Shown: positions 10,301 to 19,207 of the stretch, piece by piece
Layout: every line of letters starts with the position of its first letter
Numbering within the stretch: the first letter of the stretch is position 1
Assembly (NCBI GenBank): GCA_938045805.1
Contig: CALIBL010000021.1
Coordinates: forward strand, 62,001-126,000
Direction: 5' to 3'
Length of the DNA: 64,000 nucleotides
DNA from: an uncultured Rubripirellula sp.
Lineage (GTDB): Bacteria > Planctomycetota > Planctomycetia > Pirellulales > Pirellulaceae
Program-made: the position numbers and the translations under genes
The notes under the pieces: generated by a model
The model's database searches: none
Told to the model about the DNA's origin: nothing
Seen by the model: only the letters and a program-made list of their open reading frames with translations

Positions 10301-10543
10301 CCAGTCAACAACGATCGGCCACTTCACCAGTGGTTCGCTTGCAACCAACTCAAGATCAAGTCCATCAGCAATATTGAAGGGGATGCCATTGATGGTCTTG
10401 GTAAATGGAACCTGATTTTGGTTCATCGCATCCTTGCTGGCCGCGTTCCCCGCAGTGAAACAAAGAAGAAGCGTCAAGCTGAGTGTCAGCGATTGGTGTG
10501 AATACATTTGACCTAGTCCCCTTATGAAATTGCGCGACCGCAT
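7352..10543 (-). CDS. Secreted beta-propeller dehydrogenase-like protein with HEAT repeats and PVC-type c-heme domain
   Basis: Large exported protein of a type expanded in Planctomycetes and Verrucomicrobia. A signal peptide with an Arg-containing n-region covers about residues 1-35. Residues about 50-410 resemble the propeller-like 'membrane-bound dehydrogenase' domain, with repeated blade-type segments (DNDRDGHFDE, DSDGSLIVVDTGGWYD). Residues about 430-830 look like HEAT-type helical repeats (for example LTHPDPSVARVASEALGRIG). The C-terminus has one c-type heme site CSSCH at 942-946, followed by the typical GNEIGPDLTRIG stretch. The predicted role is periplasmic oxidation or electron transfer, perhaps in sugar or polysaccharide breakdown; the substrate is unknown. 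An alternative start at 10507 has a better ribosome-binding site but loses the basic n-region. Confidence 0.85.
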   Translation of the reverse strand: MRSRNFIRGLGQMYSHQSLTLSLTLLLCFTAGNAASKDAMNQNQVPFTKTINGIPFNIADGLDLELVASEPLVKWPIVVDWDRAGNLVVAESAGVTKPVSEHNKLGLHRIVRLVDNDRDGHFDERIIAVEGIGFPEGVLCLGNSILVSIPPQIMKFTDNDGDQICEQRDIWFDGQTLTGCANDLHGPYFGQDGKIYWCKGAFAEQQHTLADGTEFTSSAAHIYRCNEDGSELEVIMTGGMDNPVEMAFIPEGEKFFTSTFLQHPHEGLRDGIAHAVYGGLFGKDHHVISGHTRTGDLMPVMTQLGPAAPSGLIYLRNNSLSEHQSTIDGSGTLCSALFNLHQVRSHNLKLHGSTYLTKDTTLISTDRVDFHPTDVLEDSDGSLIVVDTGGWYDLCCPTSRVDQKTASGGIYRITNPAIRTHRKDLSHTSITSSSTLTFKELISSQPWVQREALRSIRKLNTSPGPQVIKRITNEDTPVEIRINYIWGLCCSGNQESLNICDQLLISRHKAVVKAACHVLALHKYESSRENIESLLTHPDPSVARVASEALGRIGNPLSITAILNSPHLLSNDRFIQHSLLYALIEIARKHSGFNVDIKSLNEPQLTAVINVVRETDLLRTFDSKTLFTALHSQNLQLQLAAALALNSLPEKVNESVEELNDFWPSVNESTTSRQVAIALLSELRHQPNVRQFILQRIGDATSESKDYQLWLAQSLHELAPQQIDPAWISQIIDWLKNGNQDVSIQIAESLAHLKIPSEISHQVWQAVCTLIDSTEDARTKISLAATLPDLDSRIDPELEKLLMDGLKSSNSNTVAKAITAITRIRISENTAQRLASELNECRPRDLPSLIEAVIRSGDEDAIARLLSDLPNIHAAKTLPRGYLSNAFRVASPQLQKLAKEITEQLEVPNEDVRLAVDDKLNRLGTGDPIRGLELFRSSKLACSSCHKMGYLGNEIGPDLTRIGRTRTPESILEAILFPNSRIEQGYETTKILRADGLILNGMIISETDKNVAMRINADRVEVIVKDEIESMESSAISIMPEGLSNLLTNQDLADLMALLSATQ

Positions 10544-10708
10544 ATGATTATGCGCGCAAAAGACTTTGTGGGGGTGTCACGACCGCCAAATGTTAGGCAA
10601 GCAGCCAAAACAACGAACGATCTATCGCTTGTTCGCGATGATCCCTTTCCGCTTGACGCTTTTCAATGAGCCGCGAAGCAGCCAATATTCTTGATCAATG
10701 AACGCATA

Positions 10709-13700
10709 TTAGGAAATGTCTGGTTCATACGCCAAATTGGGGCTCAACCAGCGTTCAATCTCAGAGATCGTTTGACCTTTACGCGTAGCATACGATTCAA
10801 TTTGATCCTTAGTGACTCGATCGACCGCAAAATATCGGGCATCTGGGTGAGCGAAGTAGAGACCACTCACACTCGCTCCGGGTGTCATCGCGAAACTGCT
10901 CGTTAGGTCAACGCCGGTGTTGTCTTTAGCATCGAGCAGGGTGAAGAGTGTTGATTTTTCCGTGTGATCAGGGCAAGCTGGATAGCCAGCTGCTGGCCGG
11001 ATCCCCCGATAGCTTTCCGCAATCAATTCCTCTTTGGTTAAGGTTTCCCTGGTGCCAAATCCCCAATCTTTCCGTGCGCGTTCGTGTAAGAGTTCTGCGA
11101 ATGCCTCCGCAAAACGATCGGCAATAGCCTGCACCATAATCGCCCTATAGTCGTCATGCTGAGACTTGAAATGTTGAGCATAGGAATCGGCACCAATCCC
11201 AGCAGTGACCACAAAGCCGCCCAAGTAGTCCTGTCTTCCAGCGTCTGCGGGGGCGATGTAGTCGGCTAATGATCGGAAGTCCTGCTGCCCTTTTCGCTCC
11301 CACTGCTGTCTGAGGAAGTGGAATTTCGCTAACTCTTCAGTGCGGTCTTCATCGCAATAAACAACGACGTCGCCTTCATGGCTAGCAGCAGGCCAGAATG
11401 CATAGGCAGCATTTGCTTTAATGACTTTCTTTTCGATGATTTCGTCGATAAGTCGATTCGCGTCATCGAATAGTTCTTTAGCCTGTGACCCAACAATTTT
11501 GTCTTGGAAGATTTTGGGGTATTTACCTTTTAATTCCCATGTCATGAAGAACGGCGACCAATCGATGTAGGGTCGAATGTCAGTTAATGGGAAGTCAGAT
11601 AACACCTTGGTTCCAGTGAAGGCAGGCTTCGGGATATCGATTTTGTCCCAATCGGTCTGAAAAGCCTTTTCGCACGCTGTTGCGTAATCGACTAATTTCT
11701 GTTGGCGCCCCTGATAGCTTGCAACGAGTTTCTCCTGTTCCACACTATTGCGGGAGATGTATTCATCTCGATGCTCCGTGCTGATTAATTTCTCCACCAC
11801 TCCTACGCTTCGGCTCGCATCAAGAACATGTATGATCGGTCCATCGTAGACGGGAGCAATCTTAACCGCGGTGTGTTTAGCACTTGTGGTCGCACCACCA
11901 ATGAGTAGTGGCATCGACATCTTTCGTCGCTTCATTTCTCTCGCCACATGGACCATTTCATCCAAGCTTGGCGTGATCAAGCCGCTGAGTCCAATCATAT
12001 CCACTTGGTGTTTTTCCGCTTCCTCGAGGATGGTTTCACTACTAACCATTACTCCGAGGTCGATCACTTCGTAATTGTTGCATTGTAGAACGACACCGAC
12101 GATGTTCTTGCCAATGTCGTGGACATCTCCTTTGACCGTGGCAAGTAAAAACTTGCCTCTGGCCGACGCTCCTTCAAGACCTGCTGCACGTTTCTCTTCT
12201 TCCATGAACGGTTCAAGGTATGCGACGGCTTTTTTCATGACGCGTGCAGATTTAACTACCTGTGGTAAGAACATCTTGCCCTCCCCAAAGAGGTCGCCCA
12301 CCACTTGCATACCATCCATCAGCGGTCCTTCAATTACCTCCAAGCATCGGGTAACTGATTGTCTGGCTTCTTCGGTGTCTTCGACAATGTACTTGTCGAT
12401 GCCCTTGATGAGTGCATGCTTCATGCGTTCGCCAATTGGGGCGTCGCGCCAAGCCAAGTCTTCGCCTGCCTTCTTCTTGCCACTACCCTTCACCGTCTCC
12501 GAAATCTCTAGTAGTCGGTCGGTTGCGTCAGAGCGTCGGTTCAACAGAACATCTTCAACGCGTTCTAGAAGCTCGGCTGGGATTTCCTCGTAAACCTCCA
12601 GTTGGCCAGCATTGACAATTCCCATATCGAGTCCTGCCTTGACTGCGTGATAGAGAAACGCGCTATGCATGGCTTCTCGGACACGGTCATTCCCCCGAAA
12701 ACTGAAGCTGATATTGCTGACGCCACCACTGGTTTTTGCGTTTGGGCATTCTTCCTTGATTCGTCGCACCGCGTTGATGAAGTCGACTGCATAGTTGTCA
12801 TGCTCTTCGATGCCAGTGGCAACGGTGAGAATATTGGGGTCAAAAATAATATCCTCGGGAGGGAATTGGACCTGATCGACAAGGATGTTGTAGGCTCGTT
12901 TGCAAATAGCAACTTTGCTGTCTTCGTCCGTCGCTTGACCCGTTTCATCGAACGCCATTACAACGGTCGCGGCACCATATTGCCTGATCAGACGGGCACG
13001 TCGAATGAATTCTTCCTCACCATCTTTAAGCGAGATGGAGTTCACGACCGTTTTGCCTTGCGAGTTGCAAAGTCCTGCTTCGATCACTTCCCACTTGCTG
13101 CTGTCAATCATGACTGGCACTGAAGCAGCAACGTCGTCCCCAGAAATGAGTCTCAGGAAGCGGGTCATCGCTTCTACACCATCAAGCAAAGCGTCATCAA
13201 AGTTGATGTCGATGATTGTCGCGCCGTTTTGCACTTGTTCGCGTGCTACTTCAACCGCTTCTTCGTAATTCTCGTTGCGAATAAGTGAAGCGAATTTTCG
13301 GCTTCCGGTTACGTTGGTTCGTTCTCCAACCATGGTGAATGGTATTTCGGGACGCATCTCCATCGGGAGTTGCCCAGCAAGTCGAGTCCAAACGGGGCCA
13401 TGGTTTTCCTGCTTCGGTTTCTTCCCCTTAACACGCTCAGACATAGCTCGAATGTGATCTGGTGTGGTACCACAGCATCCGCCAAGAATATTGATCCAAC
13501 CGTTGTCGGCATACTCTCCTACGATCTCCGCCATTTGTTTTGGCCCTAGATCAAACTGCCCCATCTCGTTGGGTAAGCCAGCGTTTGGATGGCAACTAAC
13601 ACCTAGGCTGGTGGATTGAGACATCGCCTCAATATGGGGACGCATGACGTCCGGCCCCAACGCACAGTTCATTCCAATGGATAAGAGTGGGAAATGAGAT

Positions 13701-14422
13701 AGCGATGTCACGAAAGCTTCAACGCTCTGACCACTAACAAAAGTTCTTCCCATTTTGTCGAAGGTACCACTGACCATGACGGGGATGATTCGTCCCCCCG
13801 CGTTGAAGTAATCTTGAATTGCAAAAAGGCAAGCCTTCAGATTCAAGGTATCAATCGCTGTTTCTGGGAGCAGGATATCAATACCTGCTGCAGCAAGTGA
13901 TTCGACCTGTGCTCGATAGCTGTCCCGCATTTCTTGGAACGTAATGTCTCGATGCGCGGGATCTTCCACATTTGTGCTGATTGCGGTTTGTTTAGTGGTC
14001 GGGCCGATTGAGCCTGCGATGAACCGCGGTCGATCTGGAGTTAGATCTGACCACTTATCTGCCGCTGCTCGAGCACAGGCCACCGCTGCAAGATTGATTT
14101 CATCAACTAACTCAGGTGGCAGGTCGAATTCTGCCATTCCAACAGGGGAGGCACCGAAGGTGTTGGTTTCCACAATATCGCTGCCTGCTTCAAAATAGGC
14201 ATCGTGGATCGCGGTTATCTTCTCTGGGTGCGTGAGGCAGAGTAAGTCCGAAAAGTTTTTTAGATCCTTGCTAGGGTCATGGTCGGCAAAGCGGTCTCCA
14301 CGAACGGCAGCCTCGTCGAGTTGAAGACGCTGGATCATCGTGCCCATGGCACCGTCAAGAAGGAGGATTCTCTCGCGGATGATCTCTTGAAGGTGAGCAA
14401 CAGCTGGGGGGTTTTCAGACAT
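10709..14422 (-). CDS. metH: Cobalamin-dependent methionine synthase
   Basis: Transfers the methyl group of 5-methyltetrahydrofolate through cob(I)alamin to homocysteine. All four modules are visible in order: the homocysteine domain ([11 protein letters not shown] near the start and the zinc ligands in [10 protein letters not shown]), the pterin domain ([15 protein letters not shown]), the B12 domain with DVHDIGKN (histidine ligand near residue 768), and the C-terminal reactivation domain ([16 protein letters not shown]). The frame opens at 14479, but ATG 14422 places the protein start about 22 residues before LDGAMGT, as in E. coli MetH, and gives 1237 residues; I prefer it. Neither start has a clear Shine-Dalgarno sequence. 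I looked for a cobalamin or SAM-type riboswitch upstream and could not recognise one. Confidence 0.95.
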   Translation of the reverse strand: MSENPPAVAHLQEIIRERILLLDGAMGTMIQRLQLDEAAVRGDRFADHDPSKDLKNFSDLLCLTHPEKITAIHDAYFEAGSDIVETNTFGASPVGMAEFDLPPELVDEINLAAVACARAAADKWSDLTPDRPRFIAGSIGPTTKQTAISTNVEDPAHRDITFQEMRDSYRAQVESLAAAGIDILLPETAIDTLNLKACLFAIQDYFNAGGRIIPVMVSGTFDKMGRTFVSGQSVEAFVTSLSHFPLLSIGMNCALGPDVMRPHIEAMSQSTSLGVSCHPNAGLPNEMGQFDLGPKQMAEIVGEYADNGWINILGGCCGTTPDHIRAMSERVKGKKPKQENHGPVWTRLAGQLPMEMRPEIPFTMVGERTNVTGSRKFASLIRNENYEEAVEVAREQVQNGATIIDINFDDALLDGVEAMTRFLRLISGDDVAASVPVMIDSSKWEVIEAGLCNSQGKTVVNSISLKDGEEEFIRRARLIRQYGAATVVMAFDETGQATDEDSKVAICKRAYNILVDQVQFPPEDIIFDPNILTVATGIEEHDNYAVDFINAVRRIKEECPNAKTSGGVSNISFSFRGNDRVREAMHSAFLYHAVKAGLDMGIVNAGQLEVYEEIPAELLERVEDVLLNRRSDATDRLLEISETVKGSGKKKAGEDLAWRDAPIGERMKHALIKGIDKYIVEDTEEARQSVTRCLEVIEGPLMDGMQVVGDLFGEGKMFLPQVVKSARVMKKAVAYLEPFMEEEKRAAGLEGASARGKFLLATVKGDVHDIGKNIVGVVLQCNNYEVIDLGVMVSSETILEEAEKHQVDMIGLSGLITPSLDEMVHVAREMKRRKMSMPLLIGGATTSAKHTAVKIAPVYDGPIIHVLDASRSVGVVEKLISTEHRDEYISRNSVEQEKLVASYQGRQQKLVDYATACEKAFQTDWDKIDIPKPAFTGTKVLSDFPLTDIRPYIDWSPFFMTWELKGKYPKIFQDKIVGSQAKELFDDANRLIDEIIEKKVIKANAAYAFWPAASHEGDVVVYCDEDRTEELAKFHFLRQQWERKGQQDFRSLADYIAPADAGRQDYLGGFVVTAGIGADSYAQHFKSQHDDYRAIMVQAIADRFAEAFAELLHERARKDWGFGTRETLTKEELIAESYRGIRPAAGYPACPDHTEKSTLFTLLDAKDNTGVDLTSSFAMTPGASVSGLYFAHPDARYFAVDRVTKDQIESYATRKGQTISEIERWLSPNLAYEPDIS

Positions 14423-15081
14423 TAATGCGAGTCGCGAAACAGTTCGTGTGGAATTAATCAGTGGGCGAAAGGCAATCATCCCTTTCTAGACGCTATCTCA
14501 CAACCCGCGAGCCCTTGCATCGATAAACCGCTTGTTGATCAATGTGGTTGCAATGATGCGTCATAACCTCTTTTACTGAGAGAAAAGCCTTATTTGTAGG
14601 GCCAAGTCGTGAGCGGCCTTGGCACGGTTAATCAAGCCGGTGCTCGCAAAACTTGATGAATGGTGGAAACGAGGGCACACTTACTTGGTAGGTTTGAGGA
14701 GCTTGAGATAGCACTGTGGTTTGTATCGTCAGATCATTGCTCGGTTGTCCAGTTTGTCCCACGCTCTGCATGCTCATTGCTACCTCACCCACCTGATATC
14801 AATCGCATGCCGCAGTCGGTTGTGACTAGATTTTCCAGAGATCGTCAGCGAATCATTCATTGCTAGCAATAGCTCACCTTCAATTTGAGCCGGTGGATGC
14901 CGAGACTTAAGTTTAGTCGCTCTTGCTGCGACGTTAAACTTCAGCTAATTCACACATTGGTGAACGCACGGATTATTTTTGGCCGATAACCGAGAAGATA
15001 GAGAGCTGTGTTGAGACAGTCTCTTTACTCCACGAAAGCGGTTGCCAAGTTGCTGAATCCACTCATGAACAGGAAGTTCGA
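14423..15081. other. Long divergent intergenic region between metH and a membrane protein gene
   Basis: About 650 bp between two divergently transcribed genes, so it should hold both promoters. GCCAAG (14601-14606) and CTTGGC (14618-14623) form a short inverted repeat upstream of metH. I could not identify a known riboswitch. Short open frames here (such as 14660-14866) have no recognisable features and I do not call them genes. Confidence 0.5.
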
Positions 15082-16143
15082 ATGACCATCGAATCAGATC
15101 GGTCAAAAGATGAAAGCGAGCGGCTTCTGCGCTCCCAGTCAAAGATTTTGGGCGATGATTCTGCGCCGCCAGTGCTTTTTACTCTGCGGTCCCTCAGGGG
15201 GGATGCAAGATTGCAAGCGGGTTCACAAGCTGGATCGCATGAAGAGCTCTTGGCGCCTAAAGGAACGGCTGCAAATCCCAACGAAGCACCGAACCTTAAT
15301 CGCTTTACTGGCTTTTCAGAACAGGATGGTAGGGAGAGACTTTCGTCGCTCAGTGAGGCATCAAGCTTGCAGCATCAAGCAGATTTGGGGAATTATCTCT
15401 CATCAAGCTCCGCTATATCTTCAGGAGCCATCACAACTGAATCCGAGCCAACCGGGTCGGATTCTCAGCAGGTTGCGTCTGCTGTTATCCATCGCAAGCC
15501 AGCGTTACTGAGTCGATCTTGGGGCGAGCGGATAGGTTCGCATGGGATCGTGATTAGTCTCCTATTGGCCGTCGTGGCAGCTGCACTGTTCACGGGTAAG
15601 CAAGGCGTTCGGGTCAATCCGGATCCCAATGACTTACTTAGCTTCGATGACGAATCAGTGGATGTTGCTTTGCCCGATATGCTTGCGATCGATCTTGGTC
15701 AGCTGGAAAACCAAGCCATTGATGAGGAAGAAAGCTATACCCTGAGTGAGAGTTCTACAGAGGGCTCGCAGTCGATGTTGCTATCAGAATCATCGCTGTC
15801 ACAGCCGCTTGGCAATCCGACGCCTTCGGAGTTCGGGCATCATGCCGAACAAGCTATGGCTTCGATGGAGGTGTCGGTCCCATCAACTTCAGGTGAACTT
15901 TTTCAGAATCGCTCGGAACCCGCCAAGGAAACGCAAAGCAGCCTATCTGGCTTATCTGCTTCGGACCAGCAAGTCAGCAGGCAGGAAAAAGATGGCTTAG
16001 GCGAAATCGTGCCCAGAACGATCGTGAATGTACCTAAGCAAACAGCAACACCGGTAGAGATTTCTGATTGGTTGAAGTTTTTGCCATCAGTCGACCGAAT
16101 CGCTTCGGAACCGACGAGTCCGTCTTCCTCCATCCAAAAATAG
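15082..16143 (+). CDS. Uncharacterised single-pass membrane protein, partner of the downstream P-loop ATPase
   Basis: I do not recognise this 353-residue protein. It has a long polar N-terminal half rich in Ser, Gln and charged residues, one strongly hydrophobic segment at about residues 154-172 (IVISLLLAVVAAALF), and an acidic Ser-rich C-terminal half. This topology (cytoplasmic disordered arm, one helix, acidic exterior) resembles membrane adaptors rather than enzymes. Its stop is only about 10 bp before the ATG of a tyrosine-kinase-like ATPase, so the two are almost certainly co-transcribed. It may anchor or activate that ATPase in polysaccharide export, as the membrane domain of Wzc does; this is inferred from position only. 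Confidence 0.65.
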   Translation: MTIESDRSKDESERLLRSQSKILGDDSAPPVLFTLRSLRGDARLQAGSQAGSHEELLAPKGTAANPNEAPNLNRFTGFSEQDGRERLSSLSEASSLQHQADLGNYLSSSSAISSGAITTESEPTGSDSQQVASAVIHRKPALLSRSWGERIGSHGIVISLLLAVVAAALFTGKQGVRVNPDPNDLLSFDDESVDVALPDMLAIDLGQLENQAIDEEESYTLSESSTEGSQSMLLSESSLSQPLGNPTPSEFGHHAEQAMASMEVSVPSTSGELFQNRSEPAKETQSSLSGLSASDQQVSRQEKDGLGEIVPRTIVNVPKQTATPVEISDWLKFLPSVDRIASEPTSPSSSIQK

Positions 16144-16153
16144 GTTCTCGTTG

Positions 16154-17317
16154 ATGAGTGCTGAGAAGTCAGGATTTATTCAGGCATATTCACGTCGACA
16201 AAGGGCAGCCAAAGCCTTGCCATTTGATTCGCGGAACTCTGAGCCTGAGCTGAGAACAGAGGCAGAGGAGGTAAGCGAAGATTTCACCAACGGTGAGGAT
16301 GCGAATGACTCGAGCTCATCTCAAGGCAGTATGGTTTTGGGTGGCCTAGAATTGGACGATGCGATTTCCGATACCGCATCGCTCTGGTTTGAGAATGCTG
16401 ACGGGTCGATGTTGAGAATTGATCAGGTGGATAGCGATCCGCTATCGAGTGATGATGTAAATTCGAAAACGCCTCAGGCTCTTGTTGAAGAAAGATCCCT
16501 CTCCGATGGACAATCTGGACCTCGAAGTGCTGACGAGCTTCTTGCGTCACTGCAACATACATTCACTTCTTATGCCGAACCCGCAGGAAAGAAGAGTCTT
16601 ACTCATGGATCTCAAGACGACGGGCTGACGGGCAGCGAGCAGGTTGAGTCAGATCAAACTCTTAATCACGCATCTGTCGACTCATTCTCGGCAGCATGGG
16701 AGGTGGACGCGTTTGAAATCCCTGAAACAGTGAATATTCTGTTTCGTGAGACTGGCCTGATGAGCAGCTTATCGGAAAGACTTTCAGAGGCGGTGCGAAC
16801 CGGGTTGCGAAGCATTATGGTTACGAGTCTCGAAAGGGGTGAGGGGAAGACGAGTGTCGCAATTGGGTTGGCCATGGCGGGTGCCGCATCTGGTATCAAC
16901 GTAGCGCTCGTTGATGCCGATTTGGCGAATCCATCGCTTGTAGATTCACTCAACCTTGATGTGTTGCATGGCTGGGACGATCATTCGAGTGGCGTGCCAA
17001 TGTCAGAAATTGCGATTCGCTCCGTAAGGAACCGGCTAACACTTTTCCCATTAATCAATCATGGAAGTCGGGAAGCAGTAAATGCGAGAGTTCGCAAGGA
17101 TTTGATCACGCTCCTGTCAGATCATTTTGACTTAGTCATTTTTGATGGCGGAGCGAGTTGCCAGTTAAGGGAAGAGGGGCAGTTGTTCAATGCAGATAGC
17201 GCCGTAATCGTTCAGGACGTGTCCCGGTCCACTGACGTACAAGTCAGCACTTATACGCGGGAGATTCTCCAAGCCGGCATTAAGAGCGTTGGAGTTGTTG
17301 CGAATCATGCGCCTTAG
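16154..17317 (+). CDS. BY-kinase/CpsD-like P-loop ATPase
   Basis: Member of the ParA/MinD-related family that includes bacterial tyrosine autokinases of polysaccharide chain-length control. The first 190 residues are low-complexity and acidic. The ATPase domain follows: deviant Walker A SLERGEGKTS (lysine about 232), Walker A' VALVDADLANPSL, and a hydrophobic Walker B LVIFDGGA. No C-terminal tyrosine cluster is present, which argues against classical autophosphorylation. ATG 16154 follows an in-frame TTG at 16151; the ATG is the likelier start. It sits directly downstream of a single-pass membrane protein and no Wzc/Wza genes are nearby. A role in exopolysaccharide or surface assembly is plausible but unproven. 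Confidence 0.75.
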   Translation: MSAEKSGFIQAYSRRQRAAKALPFDSRNSEPELRTEAEEVSEDFTNGEDANDSSSSQGSMVLGGLELDDAISDTASLWFENADGSMLRIDQVDSDPLSSDDVNSKTPQALVEERSLSDGQSGPRSADELLASLQHTFTSYAEPAGKKSLTHGSQDDGLTGSEQVESDQTLNHASVDSFSAAWEVDAFEIPETVNILFRETGLMSSLSERLSEAVRTGLRSIMVTSLERGEGKTSVAIGLAMAGAASGINVALVDADLANPSLVDSLNLDVLHGWDDHSSGVPMSEIAIRSVRNRLTLFPLINHGSREAVNARVRKDLITLLSDHFDLVIFDGGASCQLREEGQLFNADSAVIVQDVSRSTDVQVSTYTREILQAGIKSVGVVANHAP

Positions 17318-17369
17318 GAAAATGTTAACGCGACCATATCTTTAGCTTCGTGTGAATCTTGCTGTTGTA

Positions 17370-17945
17370 TCACGATTCACTATTTGTGTTTCGAGCATCT
17401 TCCAGTAACTGAATCCACGGACCTACATAGTGCCCGTTATCGTGGAATGTTCTGCCACTGATCAGGTTTCCGTCAATAACACAGGGTTCATTGACAAAAA
17501 TTCCTCCGCAAACTTCTAAGTCAAATTGGCACTTTGGCACGGTTGCCATTCGTCGTCCCTTAACGCAATCCGCGTAGGCAGGGATTTCAACCCCATGGCA
17601 AACGCTTGCGATCGGCTTGTTGGTTTCAAAGAAATGTTTGGTTACTCGAACCAGATGTTCGTCATAGCGGATGTATTCAGGTGCGCGGCCGCCACTGAAT
17701 AGAATTCCCGCGTATTCTTCTGGGTTGATTTCTGAAAACGCGATATCAGCTTCGATCGTATAGCCTTCCCACTCTTTGGTGATGGTCCACCCAGGCTTAA
17801 TTTCATGCAAAACCATCTGGTATCGACGCTTTTCCGGTGCAGCAACGATCGGGGTAAATCCAGACTCTTGCAGTCGATAATACGGGTACATTGTATCGAG
17901 CGTCTCGGTGGCATCACCAACAATGATCAAGACTTGGTTTGACAT
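17370..17945 (-). CDS. DJ-1/PfpI family protein
   Basis: A 191-residue single-domain protein of the DJ-1/PfpI class-I-amidotransferase fold, which includes glyoxalase-, chaperone- or amidohydrolase-like enzymes. The nucleophile elbow is IASVCHGVEIPAYA, with the reactive cysteine at about residue 117. The FSGGRAPEY segment supplies the oxyanion region. The protein lacks a signal peptide and is presumably cytoplasmic. It converges on the P-loop ATPase gene; a 7-bp inverted repeat (GTGAATC 17352-17358, GATTCAC 17374-17380) overlaps its stop but lacks a T-run. The fold is clear, the precise reaction is not. Confidence 0.85.
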   Translation of the reverse strand: MSNQVLIIVGDATETLDTMYPYYRLQESGFTPIVAAPEKRRYQMVLHEIKPGWTITKEWEGYTIEADIAFSEINPEEYAGILFSGGRAPEYIRYDEHLVRVTKHFFETNKPIASVCHGVEIPAYADCVKGRRMATVPKCQFDLEVCGGIFVNEPCVIDGNLISGRTFHDNGHYVGPWIQLLEDARNTNSES

Positions 17946-18246
17946 GACTGTAATAGCTAAATCAAGGTAAAGAATGGAAAGGGGACGAAAACGGATCTTC
18001 TAACTGCAAGAATGACTATTCCACAGCTTGGCTTCCCCGGTGGATTTTAAACTGCAGTGACACTAGAGGCGAGGGTGGAATGTACCAGCAATCGCCTAGG
18101 CTTTAGAAATGTCGATTTGGAGCGCCTTGCGGGTGGGATTCGCTGCAGGGCAGTTCCTTGGTACTTTTAGTGGGCGCAGTCATCCTCGCATTACGAGATG
18201 ACGTTGATTAATTACCTGTCGTTTGTTTTGCAATAAGAGGGTGAAG
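17946..18246. other. Divergent intergenic region with a bulged hairpin upstream of a secreted-protein gene
   Basis: About 300 bp separating the PfpI gene (minus) and a secreted protein gene (plus). An inverted repeat pairs GTCAT-C-CTCG (18179-18188) with CGAG-ATGAC (18194-18202): nine base pairs with one bulged C and a five-base loop, about 45 bp before the GTG start. It could be an operator or a leader hairpin. Nothing else stands out. Confidence 0.35.
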
Positions 18247-18993
18247 GTGACACGAATCTATCGACTGATCTTATCGCGTACTGCACTACTTGGGTTCATC
18301 AGTGTCGGTGTTCTATCGATGCATCAACACGCTGTGGCCGAGGTTAGAGGTCCCGAAGTATTAATTGATGATCATTTTGAACGGGAAGAGTCGAGTGACT
18401 TATTAGAGGAAGTTGGCAACGGATGGGAGACCAACAGTAAAAAGCGAGCGAAGGGTGAGAAACAGGTGGACCTTGTTGGTGGCGCCTTGAAAATCTATCG
18501 CGCGGAGATTGCCGATCATGGCGTTTCGGTGACTCACGAAGCATCCTTTTCGGACGCCGTAATTTCTCTTCGTTTCCAATTAGGTGTGGGAGATGATCTG
18601 GGTATTAACATTGCAGATATGCAAGAGAAGAGTGTTCACGCGGGGCATTTGTTTGTTGCGAGAGTGCGGTTAAATCAGCTTGAGGTCACTGATCTGAAGA
18701 CGGGACGAATGAATCTAGAGCGTCGTACGAGAAGGCAGTCAGGCAATGAGACAAAGGAGGATCAAGCTATTAATGATCGCACCACTCAAAAGCGACCGAT
18801 TCAGTTAGCAGCAAATCAGTGGCATGAGATGGAGGTTCGAATTGAGGACGATCAGATGAACGTGACCATTAACGGGGAGATGATTATTGCATTTCGCTCA
18901 GAAGGAATCGCTCATCCTACAAAGAGCCGTTTGCGTTTGTCTGTGAATCGCAACGCATGGGTGGATGATGTCAAGCTGATCAAGTTAAATTAA
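18247..18993 (+). CDS. Secreted protein with a concanavalin/DUF1080-like beta-sandwich
   Basis: About 248 residues. The frame opens at TTG 18223, but GTG 18247 lies six bases after an AGAGG ribosome-binding site and begins a normal signal peptide (MTRIYRLILSRTALLGFISV, cleavage near HAVAE). The mature part has the pattern of lamin-G-like or DUF1080 glycan-binding domains: an opening LIDDHFEREESS, several beta-strand-like stretches, NQWHEMEVRIEDDQMNVTIN, and a closing WVDDVKLIKLN. No catalytic residues can be named. It is probably periplasmic or surface-located and binds carbohydrate. It stands alone between the PfpI gene and gcvT. Confidence 0.65.
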   Translation: MTRIYRLILSRTALLGFISVGVLSMHQHAVAEVRGPEVLIDDHFEREESSDLLEEVGNGWETNSKKRAKGEKQVDLVGGALKIYRAEIADHGVSVTHEASFSDAVISLRFQLGVGDDLGINIADMQEKSVHAGHLFVARVRLNQLEVTDLKTGRMNLERRTRRQSGNETKEDQAINDRTTQKRPIQLAANQWHEMEVRIEDDQMNVTINGEMIIAFRSEGIAHPTKSRLRLSVNRNAWVDDVKLIKLN

Positions 18994-19141
18994 GTGGATA
19001 TCACGTGTTTTTGAATGTTTCCCATTAGACCCCTCTTTGGTTCTGGTTCCCCGCTTTAGCACTGGAGTTCATTTTGATATGGCCAGCACGCTATTCACAA
19101 CCGGCTACCATTCAAATACAACCGTATGCTGCGGTGCCATT

Positions 19142-19163
19142 ACGTCGCATCGCGATGAGGCGT
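19142..19163. promoter_or_regulatory. Palindrome upstream of gcvT (candidate operator)
   Basis: A perfect 10-bp palindrome CATCGCGATG at 19148-19157 extends outwards to a 22-bp imperfect dyad (19142-19163) with one mismatch and one G-T pair. It lies about 45 bp before the gcvT ATG, where a repressor or activator could act. I see no glycine riboswitch in the same leader. Confidence 0.35.
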
Positions 19164-19207
19164 TAATTGGTTTGCAATCTTGTTGACTCAGAAGAATTGA
19201 TAGCGGC

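Noticed and set aside
14480..14640. Possible cobalamin or SAH riboswitch in front of metH
   Set aside because: The conserved core sequences of these riboswitches could not be found by reading the minus strand; only a short unrelated inverted repeat is seen.
14660..14866. 68-codon frame in the metH upstream region
   Set aside because: No support beyond being open.
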